From an uncultured Lachnospiraceae bacterium (GTDB taxonomy: Bacteria > Bacillota > Clostridia > Lachnospirales > Lachnospiraceae), in NCBI GenBank assembly GCA_902765725.1, contig CACXAT010000006.1:62001-126000 (forward strand): DNA of 64,000 nucleotides, in the 5' to 3' direction. Below the pieces are notes generated by a model that saw nothing but the letters and a program-made list of their open reading frames with translations, made no database searches and was not told where the DNA came from. Every line of letters begins with the position of its first letter. Position 1 is the first letter of the stretch. The translations under genes and the position numbers were made by a program. Shown piece after piece: positions 7,724 to 17,422 of this stretch.

Positions 7724-9685
7724 TTATACGATCCTGTGGAACTTCTTCTCGATCTCTGTCTTTGACATGGACAGGATCGTAGGCCGTCCGTGGGGACAGT
7801 TGTAGGGATTGTCCAGCGTCAGAAGCTCACTGATCAGCGCGTCTGCCTCCTGAACACTGAGGCGTGTATTGCCCTTGACCGCTGCCTTGCATGCCATGGT
7901 CGCGATCCGGGCGGTCAGGTTCTCGATCGACTGGCGGCCGGTATCGGCGCTCAGGCTGTCCAGCATCTCCACAAAATACTCCTGTCCGGTCAGCCCGAAC
8001 AGATCCTGGGGAACCGCGCTGATCGCGTAATCATGGCCCCCGAAGGGTTCGATCTCAAAACCGATGTCGTGAAAATGCTGCAGATTGGACTTCAGCAGGT
8101 CCTCCTCCGCAAGACTCAGTGTCAGGATGATCGCGGGGCTGATCATCTGAGAGGTCTGCTGCTTGCTGCGGTACTTTGCCATCAGCCTTTCGAACATGAC
8201 CTTCTCATGGGCTGCGTGCTGGTCGATGATATACATATGGTCCTGAAACTCAACGATCCAGTACGTATCAAAGAGCTGCCCGATCATCCGGTGCTGCGGC
8301 CGGTTCTCCTGACTCAGGAATCCGTACTGCGGCTCTTCGCGCACCTGTGCGGCGCCGAACTGCTCATCAAAGACCGACATCTGGGAGACTTCCTTCAGGA
8401 ACTCATTGGACTGCCGGATCCGCCGGGCGGAGTCTTCCCTCTGCCTGTCCACGGCGGGATACTGCCTTGCGTAGGGAGAGGCCTGGCCTGTTTTGTCCGG
8501 GGTGAAACTGCGGCCTGTTGTGTCCGGGGCGAAACCGCGTCCCTCATTCTGTGCCTGGTGCTCTCTTCGAAGCTTCTCAAAGGGCTCCGGCACCGCGGAT
8601 CTGGCCTCTGCTTCCAGCGCCCTCTTTCGGGCAGCCTTCTTCTGCGCCTCCTCTTCCTGAACAGATCCGAAGGTGGTGTCAATGATCAGCTCTCTATGGG
8701 TCAGGGCTTCCTTTACGGTGTTCTTGACCAGTTCAAACACAGCGGGCCCGTCTGAAAAACGGACCTGTGCCTTGGCCGGATGCACATTTACGTCAACCAT
8801 CGTGCCGGGAAGCTCCAGACTCAGGATCACGAAGGGGAACTTGTGCTGCATCAGAAAGGTCTCATACCCCTCCTCTGCGGCCTTTGACATAATGCTGTTC
8901 TGGATCAGCCGGCCGTTCACATAGAAGATCTCATTGGCGCGGTTTCCCCTGGAGATCAGGGGTTTTCCGATCCAGCCGGAAAGCTTCATGCCGCTCTCTT
9001 CATCCTCATGGTTTACCTCGATCAGATTGGCCGTAATCTCCCGTCCGAACACGGAATAGATCACGTCCTTCTGGCTGCCGGATCCGGAGGTCGACAGCTT
9101 CGTGGTCCCGTTTACCATGAATTTGACACTGATCTCAGGGTGAGACAGGGCAAGCCTGCTGACAAAGTCACTGATCGCTCCTGCCTCGGTCTGGGCACTC
9201 TTGAGGAACTTTTTTCTTGCCGGTGTATTGTAGAACAGATCTCTCACCAGGAAGGTGCTGCCTTCCGGAGCTCCGATCTCCTCATACAGGATCTCAGCGC
9301 CTCCGTCCACCTTGTAGCGGATCCCGGTCAGATTTTCCCGGGTCTTGGTGATCAGCTCAACGCGGCTGACCGCAGCGATACTGGACAGTGCCTCTCCGCG
9401 GAACCCGAAGGAACGGATCCCTGTCAGATCGTCCACCTTCGTGATCTTGGAGGTGGCATGGCGCAGAAAGGCTGTACGGATCTGGTCCGGTTCGATCCCT
9501 CCGCCATTGTCTGTGACGCGGATCAGGCCCACGCCCCCGTCCCGGATCTCCACAGTCAGCGCACCCGCGCCTGCGTCTATGGCATTCTCACACAGTTCCT
9601 TCACGATGGAACAGGGCCGCTCCACGACTTCGCCTGCGGCGATCTTGTCGATGACGGCCTGATCCAGAAGTTGTATCCGGTTCAT
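7724..9685 (-). CDS. mutL: DNA mismatch repair endonuclease MutL
   Basis: MutL couples mismatch recognition by MutS to strand incision. The N-terminal GHKL ATPase has CENAIDAGA, DNGGGI and GFRGEALSSI. A variable Gln/Arg/Pro-rich linker covers about residues 340-460. The C-terminal dimerisation domain contains DQHAAHEKVMFE, exactly the DQHA(X)2E(X)4E endonuclease signature, plus ACKAAVKGN and CPHGRPT. This MutL is therefore predicted to nick DNA itself, as in organisms without MutH. Length 653 aa is normal. SD GAGGTATGTC precedes the ATG, and mutS ends 24 bp upstream. Confidence 0.97.
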   Translation of the reverse strand: MNRIQLLDQAVIDKIAAGEVVERPCSIVKELCENAIDAGAGALTVEIRDGGVGLIRVTDNGGGIEPDQIRTAFLRHATSKITKVDDLTGIRSFGFRGEALSSIAAVSRVELITKTRENLTGIRYKVDGGAEILYEEIGAPEGSTFLVRDLFYNTPARKKFLKSAQTEAGAISDFVSRLALSHPEISVKFMVNGTTKLSTSGSGSQKDVIYSVFGREITANLIEVNHEDEESGMKLSGWIGKPLISRGNRANEIFYVNGRLIQNSIMSKAAEEGYETFLMQHKFPFVILSLELPGTMVDVNVHPAKAQVRFSDGPAVFELVKNTVKEALTHRELIIDTTFGSVQEEEAQKKAARKRALEAEARSAVPEPFEKLRREHQAQNEGRGFAPDTTGRSFTPDKTGQASPYARQYPAVDRQREDSARRIRQSNEFLKEVSQMSVFDEQFGAAQVREEPQYGFLSQENRPQHRMIGQLFDTYWIVEFQDHMYIIDQHAAHEKVMFERLMAKYRSKQQTSQMISPAIILTLSLAEEDLLKSNLQHFHDIGFEIEPFGGHDYAISAVPQDLFGLTGQEYFVEMLDSLSADTGRQSIENLTARIATMACKAAVKGNTRLSVQEADALISELLTLDNPYNCPHGRPTILSMSKTEIEKKFHRIV

Positions 9686-9709
9686 GACATACCTCTGAAA
9701 TAGGATTGG

Positions 9710-12385
9710 TTACTCCGGCTTCCACCGGTTCTTCAGCTTATTCTGCAGCGCATAGATGCTGTTGAGGGCATCGATGGGCGTCAGATGGGACACGTCGATC
9801 TCCATCAGTTCATTTACGATGGCCTCGTCGGTCACGGTATCAAAAAATGACATCTGGTTCATGTCTGTCTGGTCGATCTTCTGCCTTCTGGGCTTTTTCA
9901 GGACTTCCTCCCCGGCAGAAGACACCACGGTCTCGGTGATGTCATTTTCCGACAGTTCCTCCGCCAGCTCTTTTGCCCTGGCGATCACCGAATCCGGAAC
10001 CCCTGCCAGCTTCGCGACCTGGATTCCGTAGCTCTTATCCGCTCCGCCCTTTACGATCTTGCGCAGGAAGACGATATCGTCTCCCTTCTCTTTGACGGCG
10101 ATGCAGTAATTGTTGACGCCGGGGATCTTCCCCTCCAGCTCTGTCAGTTCGTGGTAATGGGTCGCAAAGAGTGTCTTGGCGCCGATCAGCTTCGTATCCG
10201 CGATGTGCTCCACCACTGCCCAGGCAATGGACAGGCCGTCATAGGTGGAGGTGCCGCGTCCGATCTCATCCAGGATCAGGAGGGAGTTGCGCGTCGCATG
10301 GCGAAGAATGTTCGCCACCTCGCTCATCTCCACCATGAAGGTGGACTGTCCGCTGGCCAGATCGTCGGAGGCGCCGACTCTGGTAAAGATGCGGTCCACC
10401 AGTCCGATATTGGCGGAAGCGGCCGGCACGAAGGACCCGATCTGGGCCATCAGCACGATCAGCGCTGTCTGTCTCATGTAGGTGGACTTGCCCGCCATAT
10501 TGGGACCGGTGATGATGCTGACCCGGTTCTTCCGGTTGTCAAGAAGCGTATCGTTGGGAACGAACAGGTCTCCGTTTCCCATCTGCTCCACGACCGGATG
10601 GCGTCCTTCACGTATGTCGATCACGCCTCTGTCATTGATCTTCGGGCATACATAGCGGTTGCGCTCCGCGACACAGGCAAGAGAGGCAAATACGTCGGCT
10701 GCGGCGATCGCCCGGGCTGTGCCCTGTATGCGGGCGGTATTGTCCGCGATCTTCTCCCGGATCTCCACAAACAGCTCGTACTCCAGTGTGTTGAGCTTGT
10801 CCGAGGCCCCCAGGATCGTCTCCTCCAGCTCCTTGAGCTCCGGCGTGATATAGCGCTCGGCGTTGACCAGTGTCTGCTTGCGCATATAATCCTCCGGAAC
10901 CTTGTCGCGAAAGCTGTTCGGAACCTCGAGATAGTATCCGAAGACCTTATTGAACTTGAGTCTGAGCTTCGGGATGCCGGTTCTCTCACGCTCACGCAGC
11001 TCGATATCCGCAAGCCATCCCTTGCCGTCTTTTGCCGCCGCGCGCAGGCGGTCTACCTCCTCGTTGTAGCCGTCCCGGATAAAACCGGCTTCCCTGATGA
11101 TCATCGGCGGATCGTCGATGATGGAAGCCTGGATCAGGGCGCACAGATCCTGCAGCTCATCGATGTCATCCCGGATCTTTTTCAGAAGCGGAGCGCTGAA
11201 TTCACCCAGCGCCGTCTTGATGGCCGGCACCATCTCCAGGGAAGTCCTGAAGGCGATCAGATCCCTGGGATTCGCCGTCCTGTAGGAGATCCTGGAGATC
11301 AGTCTCTCCAGGTCGTACACCGGCTGCAGATACTCGCGGATCTCCTCTCTGGTGATGGCGTTGCGGTTCATCTCACTGACCGCCTCCAGCCTCGCCTCGA
11401 TCTCTTCCGCGTCGATCAGCGGCTGTTCGAGAAATGAGCGGAGCATTCTCGCCCCCATGGCCGTCTTCGTGCGGTCCAGCACCCACAGCAGGGATCCTCT
11501 TCTCTGCTTCTCCCTCAGCGTCTCGGTCAGCTCCAGATTCCTTCTGGAGGAAGAATCCAGGACCATGTATTTTCCGATGGAATAGGGCGTGATCTCGGTC
11601 AGGTTTCCCAGATCCGTCATCTGGGTCTCGGTCAGATAGCGCAGCATGGAGCCCGCAGCGATCATGCCGCAGTCAAGGTCAGCCAGTCCGAGTCCCTGCA
11701 GGTGGCCCACATGGAAATGATCAAGGATCGCCTGTCTGCACTGGCCTTCTTCAAAGTAGGAAGGGTCCAGCGTGAAGACAGCGGCGTGAACAGTATTGCG
11801 GATCTCCTCCAGATCGAACCCCGACAGGGGCAGTGCCTCGTTGCATATGATCTCGGCCGGCTGGTAGCGGACGATCTCATCGCGAAGGCGCCTTCTGGAA
11901 TCCGCCTCGGTCACAAAGAATACACCCGTGGTGATATCCGCCGCGGCAATCCCGAACTTGTCAGAAAGATATACGATGCACAGCAGATAATTGTTTCTGC
12001 CCGCATCCAGGGATGACGTATCCAGGTTGGTCCCGGGGGTGGCGATACGGACGACCTCCCGCTTAACCAGGCCCTTCGCCAGCTTCGGATCCTCGACCTG
12101 CTCGCAGATCGCGACCTTGTGGCCGTGCTCCACCAGGCGGTTCAGGTAACCGTCCACTGCGTGGAAGGGAACTCCGCACATGGGCGCTCTCTCGTCCAGG
12201 CCGCAGTCCTTTCCGGTCAGCGTGATCTCCAGCTCCCGCGATACCAGGATGGCATCATCAAAGAACATCTCATAAAAATCGCCGAGGCGATAAAACAATA
12301 TGCACCCGGGATATTGTTTCTTCGTCTCGACATACAGTTTCATCATCGGCGACAGTCTGCTGACGTCGATCTCATCTATCAACAT
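9710..12385 (-). CDS. mutS: DNA mismatch repair protein MutS
   Basis: Mismatch-recognition ATPase of 891 aa. The N-terminal mismatch-binding domain has YRLGDFYEMFFDDA, where the Phe-x-Glu motif wedges at mismatches, followed by TPMCGVP-like APMCGVPFHA. The ATPase domain has Walker A GPNMAGKSTYMRQ, Walker B LLILDEIGRGTSTYDG and the helix-turn-helix end ATHYHEL and GADKSYGIQVAKLAGVP. The C-terminal tail (DQTDMNQMSFFD onward) is the usual beta-clamp/tetramer region. miaB ends only 3 bp before its ATG, and the SD lies within the end of miaB. Confidence 0.97.
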   Translation of the reverse strand: MLIDEIDVSRLSPMMKLYVETKKQYPGCILFYRLGDFYEMFFDDAILVSRELEITLTGKDCGLDERAPMCGVPFHAVDGYLNRLVEHGHKVAICEQVEDPKLAKGLVKREVVRIATPGTNLDTSSLDAGRNNYLLCIVYLSDKFGIAAADITTGVFFVTEADSRRRLRDEIVRYQPAEIICNEALPLSGFDLEEIRNTVHAAVFTLDPSYFEEGQCRQAILDHFHVGHLQGLGLADLDCGMIAAGSMLRYLTETQMTDLGNLTEITPYSIGKYMVLDSSSRRNLELTETLREKQRRGSLLWVLDRTKTAMGARMLRSFLEQPLIDAEEIEARLEAVSEMNRNAITREEIREYLQPVYDLERLISRISYRTANPRDLIAFRTSLEMVPAIKTALGEFSAPLLKKIRDDIDELQDLCALIQASIIDDPPMIIREAGFIRDGYNEEVDRLRAAAKDGKGWLADIELRERERTGIPKLRLKFNKVFGYYLEVPNSFRDKVPEDYMRKQTLVNAERYITPELKELEETILGASDKLNTLEYELFVEIREKIADNTARIQGTARAIAAADVFASLACVAERNRYVCPKINDRGVIDIREGRHPVVEQMGNGDLFVPNDTLLDNRKNRVSIITGPNMAGKSTYMRQTALIVLMAQIGSFVPAASANIGLVDRIFTRVGASDDLASGQSTFMVEMSEVANILRHATRNSLLILDEIGRGTSTYDGLSIAWAVVEHIADTKLIGAKTLFATHYHELTELEGKIPGVNNYCIAVKEKGDDIVFLRKIVKGGADKSYGIQVAKLAGVPDSVIARAKELAEELSENDITETVVSSAGEEVLKKPRRQKIDQTDMNQMSFFDTVTDEAIVNELMEIDVSHLTPIDALNSIYALQNKLKNRWKPE

Positions 12386-12388
12386 GAA

Positions 12389-13867
12389 TTAAACTCTCTC
12401 TCCCATATAATAGAACCCGCGGGCTTCATTGAGCCTGACGTCAACGATCCTTCCGATCAGATCATCGTCACCGGGGAAATGAACGACCAGATTGTGCGCA
12501 GTGCGCCCGGTCATATGATCCACCAGCTGACGGTTGCGCTCCTCGACAAGCACAGGCATCACCTGTCCCTCGAAGCGGGAGGACTTCTGTCTTCCCAGTC
12601 TCTGCACCTCCTTCAGCAGCCGGTCAAAGCGGTCCCGGATCACCTCTTCGCTGACCTGATCCTCCATGGAGGCGGCCGGTGTTCCGGTCCTTCTGGAATA
12701 GATAAAGGTAAAGGCGGAATCGTATTCCACTCTTCTCACAATATCCATGGTCTCCAGGAAGTCTTCCTCGGTCTCGCCCGGGAAGCCCACGATGATATCT
12801 GTCGTCAGGGACAGATCGGGCATAGCCTTCCTGAGCCGGTCCACGAGATCCAGATAGGACTCTTTGGTATAATGCCGGTTCATGATCTTCAGAAGGCGCG
12901 AGGAACCGCTCTGCACCGGAAGATGCAGATGGCGGCAGATCTTTTTCGAATGGGCCATCACCTCGATCAGGTCATCCGACAGGTCCTTCGGATGAGACGT
13001 CATGAAGCGGATGCGCTGAATCTTGTCGATCTTTTCGATCTCCTGCAGAAGGCCCGCGAAGGACATGGGATTCTCCAGTCCCTTCCCGTAGGAATTGACA
13101 TTCTGTCCCAGCAGCATTACCTCGACCACGCCGTCGTCGGCCAGCTGCTCGATCTCCCGGACGATCTCCTTCGGCTCCCTGCTCTTCTCCCGGCCCCTGA
13201 CATAGGGAACGATACAGTACGAACAGAAATTGTTGCAGCCGAACATGATATTGACGCCGCTCTTGAAGGAATACGTCCTCTCCGCGGGCAGATTCTCAAC
13301 GATCGAATCATCCTTGTCCACCACGTCGATCACAGGACTCTCCGACATCAGCGAGGCCACCAGCAGCTCGGCGAACCGATGCAGATTGTGGGTGCCGAAT
13401 ACCAGCCGCACGTACCTGTAATCCGTACGGATGCGCTCCACCACATCCTTCTCCTGCATCATGCAGCCGCACAGCGCGATGATCATGCCCGGATTCTTTC
13501 TGCGCTGCGCAGACAGCGATCCCAGGCGTCCGTATACCCGGACATTGGCATTTTCCCTGACGGTGCAGGTATTGTAGAGAACAAAGTCCGCGTCCTCGGT
13601 CTCACTCTCCTCATAACCGGCAAGCTTCAGGATACCCCGGAGCTTCTCCGAGTCTCTCTCATTCATCTGGCATCCGAAGGTCACGACGCAGGAAGTCAGC
13701 TTCCTGCCAAGCTCCTGCTCTTTTTCGGATACAAGCTCTCTGGCCCGGTTGATAAACCATGCCTGACGAAGAGAGCCGTCCTGCTGGGGCGGCTCATTCA
13801 TATCCCGGGCAGCGGACAGCATCTCCCGAAATTCTTCAGATTCAAAAACTGCAGTATTCTTATTCAT
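12389..13867 (-). CDS. miaB: tRNA-2-methylthio-N6-dimethylallyladenosine synthase MiaB
   Basis: Radical SAM methylthiotransferase of 492 aa that adds the 2-methylthio group to i6A37 of tRNA. The N-terminal UPF0004 domain has three cluster cysteines (TFGCQMNERDSE, NTCTVRENA, CGCMMQE). The radical SAM motif is CNNFCSYCIVPYVRGRE, followed by a TRAM domain near the C-terminus (VLVEERNRQLVDHMTGRT). It precedes mutS, mutL and miaA, so both steps of ms2i6A synthesis are in one operon. Its ATG shares one base with the stop codon of the upstream flippase gene (TAATG), indicating translational coupling. Confidence 0.97.
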   Translation of the reverse strand: MNKNTAVFESEEFREMLSAARDMNEPPQQDGSLRQAWFINRARELVSEKEQELGRKLTSCVVTFGCQMNERDSEKLRGILKLAGYEESETEDADFVLYNTCTVRENANVRVYGRLGSLSAQRRKNPGMIIALCGCMMQEKDVVERIRTDYRYVRLVFGTHNLHRFAELLVASLMSESPVIDVVDKDDSIVENLPAERTYSFKSGVNIMFGCNNFCSYCIVPYVRGREKSREPKEIVREIEQLADDGVVEVMLLGQNVNSYGKGLENPMSFAGLLQEIEKIDKIQRIRFMTSHPKDLSDDLIEVMAHSKKICRHLHLPVQSGSSRLLKIMNRHYTKESYLDLVDRLRKAMPDLSLTTDIIVGFPGETEEDFLETMDIVRRVEYDSAFTFIYSRRTGTPAASMEDQVSEEVIRDRFDRLLKEVQRLGRQKSSRFEGQVMPVLVEERNRQLVDHMTGRTAHNLVVHFPGDDDLIGRIVDVRLNEARGFYYMGERV

Positions 13868-15546
13868 TAATGCAATAATCCCAGTCTGGTGTAGATTTTG
13901 ACGATCAGTTCTCCCTTGGGGAGCTTCAGCATCTCAGCCTTGGTGATGCCGCGAAAAGCGACCAGTGCCAGGGCATAGATCACGACCGCCGTCATGATCG
14001 CAATCACCGTCGAGATGGTGTTGCCCATGACAAGATGCAGCACATACCACACCGCGTAGGCGCCGAAGGCCATGATGATGGAGGAGATCGCCGGAACTAT
14101 GAAGGTCTTCTTATACTCCTGCTGGTAGAATATATATCTGCGGATCGAGAGCGCGTTGAGTATGCAGACGACCAGCGCGAAGATAATATTGGAATACAGC
14201 ACGGCGTATATGTTCTGGTTCGCGTAGCGCAGCATCACATACAGAGCGATCACGTGGATCACAAGGGCAATGGCGCAGTGGATCAGAGGCTCTCTGAGCC
14301 TGCCCAGGCCCTGCAGGATCGCAGTGGTCAGTGTGCTGAGCGAGTAGAATATGATCACAAGGGCTCCGGCCTGCATGATCCCCGCAGAGAGATCGAGTCC
14401 TGTCTGCGGATGGAACAGCATCTGCGTGATGGGACGGCCCAGTGCGGCCATGCCCAGTGCGCAGGGAATCGTTATGATCATGGTATAACGTGTCGAGGAA
14501 TGAACCGTTCTCACCGCGGCATTCTTGTCGCGGGCAGCCACGGCCGCCGTCAGAGAAGGCACCACCGCAGGTCCCAGAGACGAAGCCAGGGACAGCGGGA
14601 CATTCATCAGGACACGGAATCTTCCGGAGTAGATGCCCCAGATCGTCGCATACTGCTTCTCCGTATAATTCTGCGTCTTCAGGATCGCATTGAAGATACC
14701 CTGGTCCAGAACATTGGAGATATTGTAGATCAGGGTGGACAGAATGATCGGAAGGATCGTCAGGATCAGCAGACGGTAGATGAAGCGGGAGGACTCTCTC
14801 CTGCCCGTATGGTCTTTGCGGATCGCGTGACGGAATCTGCGCGAGAATCTGGAGTACAGATACATCATAAACAGCAGCGCGATCGTTACGGAAGCGACCG
14901 TACCGAAGGTTGCGCCGGCAGCACCCCAGCCCGGGGCGACCAGCTCATCCGCGCCATCCGCGACCAGCGACAGACCGTAATCATAGAGCACCCATGCGCC
15001 CCACAGAGAGACAGCAGCGTTGATGATCTGCTCGATGACCTGTGAGATCGCGGTGGGGACCATGTTGGAGAATCCCTGGAAGAAACCGCGGAATGTACCT
15101 GTGATGGCAAAAATAAGAATTGCCGGGGCCAGCACCTTCAGTCCGTACTTTGCATACTCCAGATTCATGATCTGCTTGGTCAGGACTCCGGAGAATACGT
15201 ACGTGATCAGGGCCAGGATACCGCCCGAAATAACAGCAAAACGCATCGCGCACAGAAAGACCCTGTTCGCGTTGCGCATCTCACCCTTCTGGATCCTCTC
15301 ACTCATCAGTCTGGAGACCGCCAGGGGCAGACTGAAGGAGGAGATCATCAGGATTATGGAATAGATCTCATTCGCTGTGGAATAATAACTGTTTCCGACA
15401 TCCCCCAGAATATTGTACAGGGGGATCCTGTAGATCAGGCCTATGATCTTGGCAATAATGGAAGCAGCTGCGAGGATCGTCCCCTGTACAAGGACATTCT
15501 TCGCAGTAGAATCACCATTATTCTTCATATTATTCTGATCCGCCAA
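13867..15546 (-). CDS. MurJ/SpoVB-like polysaccharide or lipid flippase (YtgP-type)
   Basis: Integral membrane protein of 559 aa with about 14 predicted helices, in the MOP exporter superfamily (oligosaccharide flippase, SpoVB/YtgP branch). Landmarks are the N-terminal LVQGTILAAASIIAKIIGL and IPLYNILGDVGNSYYSTAN, typical of the branch that includes a lipid II flippase in Bacillus. Flipping of a cell-wall lipid intermediate is the family inference. The start codon is TTG at 15546: AGAGG lies 8 bases upstream of it, whereas the first ATG (15528) is too far from any SD. It overlaps miaB by 1 bp. Confidence 0.85.
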   Translation of the reverse strand: MADQNNMKNNGDSTAKNVLVQGTILAAASIIAKIIGLIYRIPLYNILGDVGNSYYSTANEIYSIILMISSFSLPLAVSRLMSERIQKGEMRNANRVFLCAMRFAVISGGILALITYVFSGVLTKQIMNLEYAKYGLKVLAPAILIFAITGTFRGFFQGFSNMVPTAISQVIEQIINAAVSLWGAWVLYDYGLSLVADGADELVAPGWGAAGATFGTVASVTIALLFMMYLYSRFSRRFRHAIRKDHTGRRESSRFIYRLLILTILPIILSTLIYNISNVLDQGIFNAILKTQNYTEKQYATIWGIYSGRFRVLMNVPLSLASSLGPAVVPSLTAAVAARDKNAAVRTVHSSTRYTMIITIPCALGMAALGRPITQMLFHPQTGLDLSAGIMQAGALVIIFYSLSTLTTAILQGLGRLREPLIHCAIALVIHVIALYVMLRYANQNIYAVLYSNIIFALVVCILNALSIRRYIFYQQEYKKTFIVPAISSIIMAFGAYAVWYVLHLVMGNTISTVIAIMTAVVIYALALVAFRGITKAEMLKLPKGELIVKIYTRLGLLH

Positions 15547-15579
15547 TTGAGTAACCTCTTAAACTTTTCATCCTTGTCA

Positions 15580-15601
15580 GCCCGGCGGCGCACCGCCGGG
15601 C
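15580..15601 (-). repeat. GC-rich hairpin upstream of the flippase gene
   Basis: Perfect stem CCCGGCGG / CCGCCGGG (15581-15588 and 15593-15600), extended by one G-C pair, around a 4-base loop, between the DUF3048 gene and the flippase gene. On the minus strand it is not followed by a T-run (TGACAAGG follows), so it is a poor intrinsic terminator and may instead be an RNA stability or processing structure. Confidence 0.6.
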
Positions 15602-15626
15602 ATGACATTCCTCTCAGTGCTTCAGA

Positions 15627-16775
15627 TCAAAGGCTGTCGATGATATAGGTATCCACGTTCGGATCATCCGAGATGACTACCTTGGACGCATCCTGATTGC
15701 GTACGATCTCAACGAAGGTCTTGCCCTGGTTCAGGGTGATCTCATTGCCGTTCATATCATAGTAGCGGGTGACATTGAAGTCGCACTCACGTACGTCAAA
15801 TGCTACATTTGCGGAAGAGATAGTGGTCTCGATCGGATCATCGGCGCTCCAGTTCTCCTTCTTCCAGGTGATCTGCTCGGCGCGTCCGTTGGTGATGAAC
15901 CATCCGGTGCCGCCCTCAGATCCGTTGACCGGATCGGTCCACAGATAGTGATCGTCAAACATGGTGGACGGGCACATCTGGATGATGATGTTCTTGTAGC
16001 ACAGCTGCTGGCCGTTCAGGTTGTCGACCTGGGCAGAGCCGAACTCGGAACGATAGTACAGCTTGTCAGACTCGTTGTAGTCGAATCTCGCATGGTTGTA
16101 CACGAATCCCGGAAGGACGACCTTGGCGATCTGTCCGTTCTCCAGATTGACTTCCTGTCCGTCCTCGGCGAAGTTGTAATGTCCGTTGTATCCTGCGGAA
16201 TACTCGGTGCTCCAGCCGGACTCTGCGATCTCATTGTTGATCAGGTCGTAATTGGTGTAGATACCGGTAACACCCTCATGATCCCTGATGTAGGCAGAGC
16301 TTCCGTCATGCAGTACATAATCCTGTCCGGACTCACCGTAGGGGATGCCTGCGATGTCATCCGTAGTCGGAAGCTGAAGGATCGGAACCGCGTAGATGAC
16401 CTGTCCGTAATGTCCGTAATGCGCATTGAACTCACGGGCGAAATAAACATAGTAGGGTCTGCAGGAACGGATCGGCATGATCTGGGAGGCACCCTGGAAA
16501 TCCTCAAAGATTCCTTCCATACGGGTGATGGCACCCTCGACCATCGCTTCATACATGATGCTCGCATAGCTGGTCCCGCGCTGCCACTGAACTGCGTCAG
16601 AGTCATTCTCGATCATCAGTCCCACCGGTCTGGTGCGGCCGATGGAAGTCGGCACGGTCTCACCGGTAAGATAGCTCTTACAGGTATCACCCTCTGCAGC
16701 CGAAGCAGCACTACCAAGTACTGACACTGCCATAAGCATGGCAGCAGCCCCTGCGATTACTTTCTTCATTTTCAT
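15627..16775 (-). CDS. Secreted DUF3048 (YerB-like) protein
   Basis: Exported protein of 382 aa. The N-terminus has a clear signal peptide, KKVIAGAAAMLMAVSVLGSA, with probable cleavage after ASA. The mature part matches the DUF3048 pattern: RPVGLMIENDSDAVQWQRGTS, then MIPIRSCRPYY-like IMPIRSCRPYYVYFAREF, and a C-terminal YYDMNGNEITLNQGKTFVEI. Family members are surface or lipoproteins of unknown biochemical role; no lipobox cysteine is present here. SD AAAGGAG precedes the ATG at 16775, and a second ATG two codons in is possible. It lies about 125 bp after ybeY and is probably its own unit. Confidence 0.82.
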   Translation of the reverse strand: MKMKKVIAGAAAMLMAVSVLGSAASAAEGDTCKSYLTGETVPTSIGRTRPVGLMIENDSDAVQWQRGTSYASIMYEAMVEGAITRMEGIFEDFQGASQIMPIRSCRPYYVYFAREFNAHYGHYGQVIYAVPILQLPTTDDIAGIPYGESGQDYVLHDGSSAYIRDHEGVTGIYTNYDLINNEIAESGWSTEYSAGYNGHYNFAEDGQEVNLENGQIAKVVLPGFVYNHARFDYNESDKLYYRSEFGSAQVDNLNGQQLCYKNIIIQMCPSTMFDDHYLWTDPVNGSEGGTGWFITNGRAEQITWKKENWSADDPIETTISSANVAFDVRECDFNVTRYYDMNGNEITLNQGKTFVEIVRNQDASKVVISDDPNVDTYIIDSL

Positions 16776-16900
16776 AGATACTCACTCCTTTCAGGGCCGT
16801 AAGCCCTACCCCTGTGGTTACTTAATACTCCTTCTATCTCAAAAGCCTCAGGCTTAATAGCTGCAAGGCTTTCAGGATCATACCCATGGATCAGCGCACC

Positions 16901-17422
16901 TCAGCGCGGGATCTGCACCGCCTCCATGATGCGGCGCTGCATCTCCTCCATCTGCTCTCTCTCCTCCTCGTCCATATGGTCGTATCCGGTGAGATGGAGA
17001 ATGCTGTGGGCGATGAGGAAGGCATACTCCCTCTTCCGGCTGTGCCCGTATTCCTCCGCCTGTGAGATCACACGGTCCGCGTTGATCACAATGTCTCCCA
17101 GCAGCAGCTCGCCGGAATCCGGATCGAACTCATCGCTTCCCTCTTCATTGATCTGGGAGAAATCACCCGGCGCGGGGAACTCCTGCAGCGGGAAGGAAAG
17201 CACATCCGTCGGCGAATCGATGCCGCGGAACTGCCGGTTCATCTCACGGATCCCTTCGTCATCCGTGATCAGAAGACTTACCTGCGTGTCATAAGGACAG
17301 TCAACAATCTCAAGTCCTGCCCCGATCACCCTCCTGGCCAGAGCTTCTTCGGTCTCTCCCTGAAGATCCAGAACGGCGCCGGTCTCGTTTTCGTAATTCA
17401 GTGTCATGCTGTTTCTGTTCAT
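16901..17422 (-). CDS. ybeY: Endoribonuclease YbeY
   Basis: Zinc-dependent endoribonuclease for 16S rRNA 3' maturation and ribosome quality control. The catalytic motif HSILHLTGYDHMDEEE (H3-type HxxxHxxGYDH) is intact near the C-terminus, and ITDDEGIREMNRQFRGIDSPTDVLSFP is the usual N-terminal core. An acidic insertion (INEEGSDEFDPDSGE) precedes LLGDIVIN. The start is uncertain: ATG at 17431, 17422 or 17407. I give 17422 (MNRNSM), just after GAGGT. Any of these lies inside the end of phoH, so the genes overlap by about 100 bp. phoH-ybeY is a conserved order. Confidence 0.93.
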   Translation of the reverse strand: MNRNSMTLNYENETGAVLDLQGETEEALARRVIGAGLEIVDCPYDTQVSLLITDDEGIREMNRQFRGIDSPTDVLSFPLQEFPAPGDFSQINEEGSDEFDPDSGELLLGDIVINADRVISQAEEYGHSRKREYAFLIAHSILHLTGYDHMDEEEREQMEEMQRRIMEAVQIPR

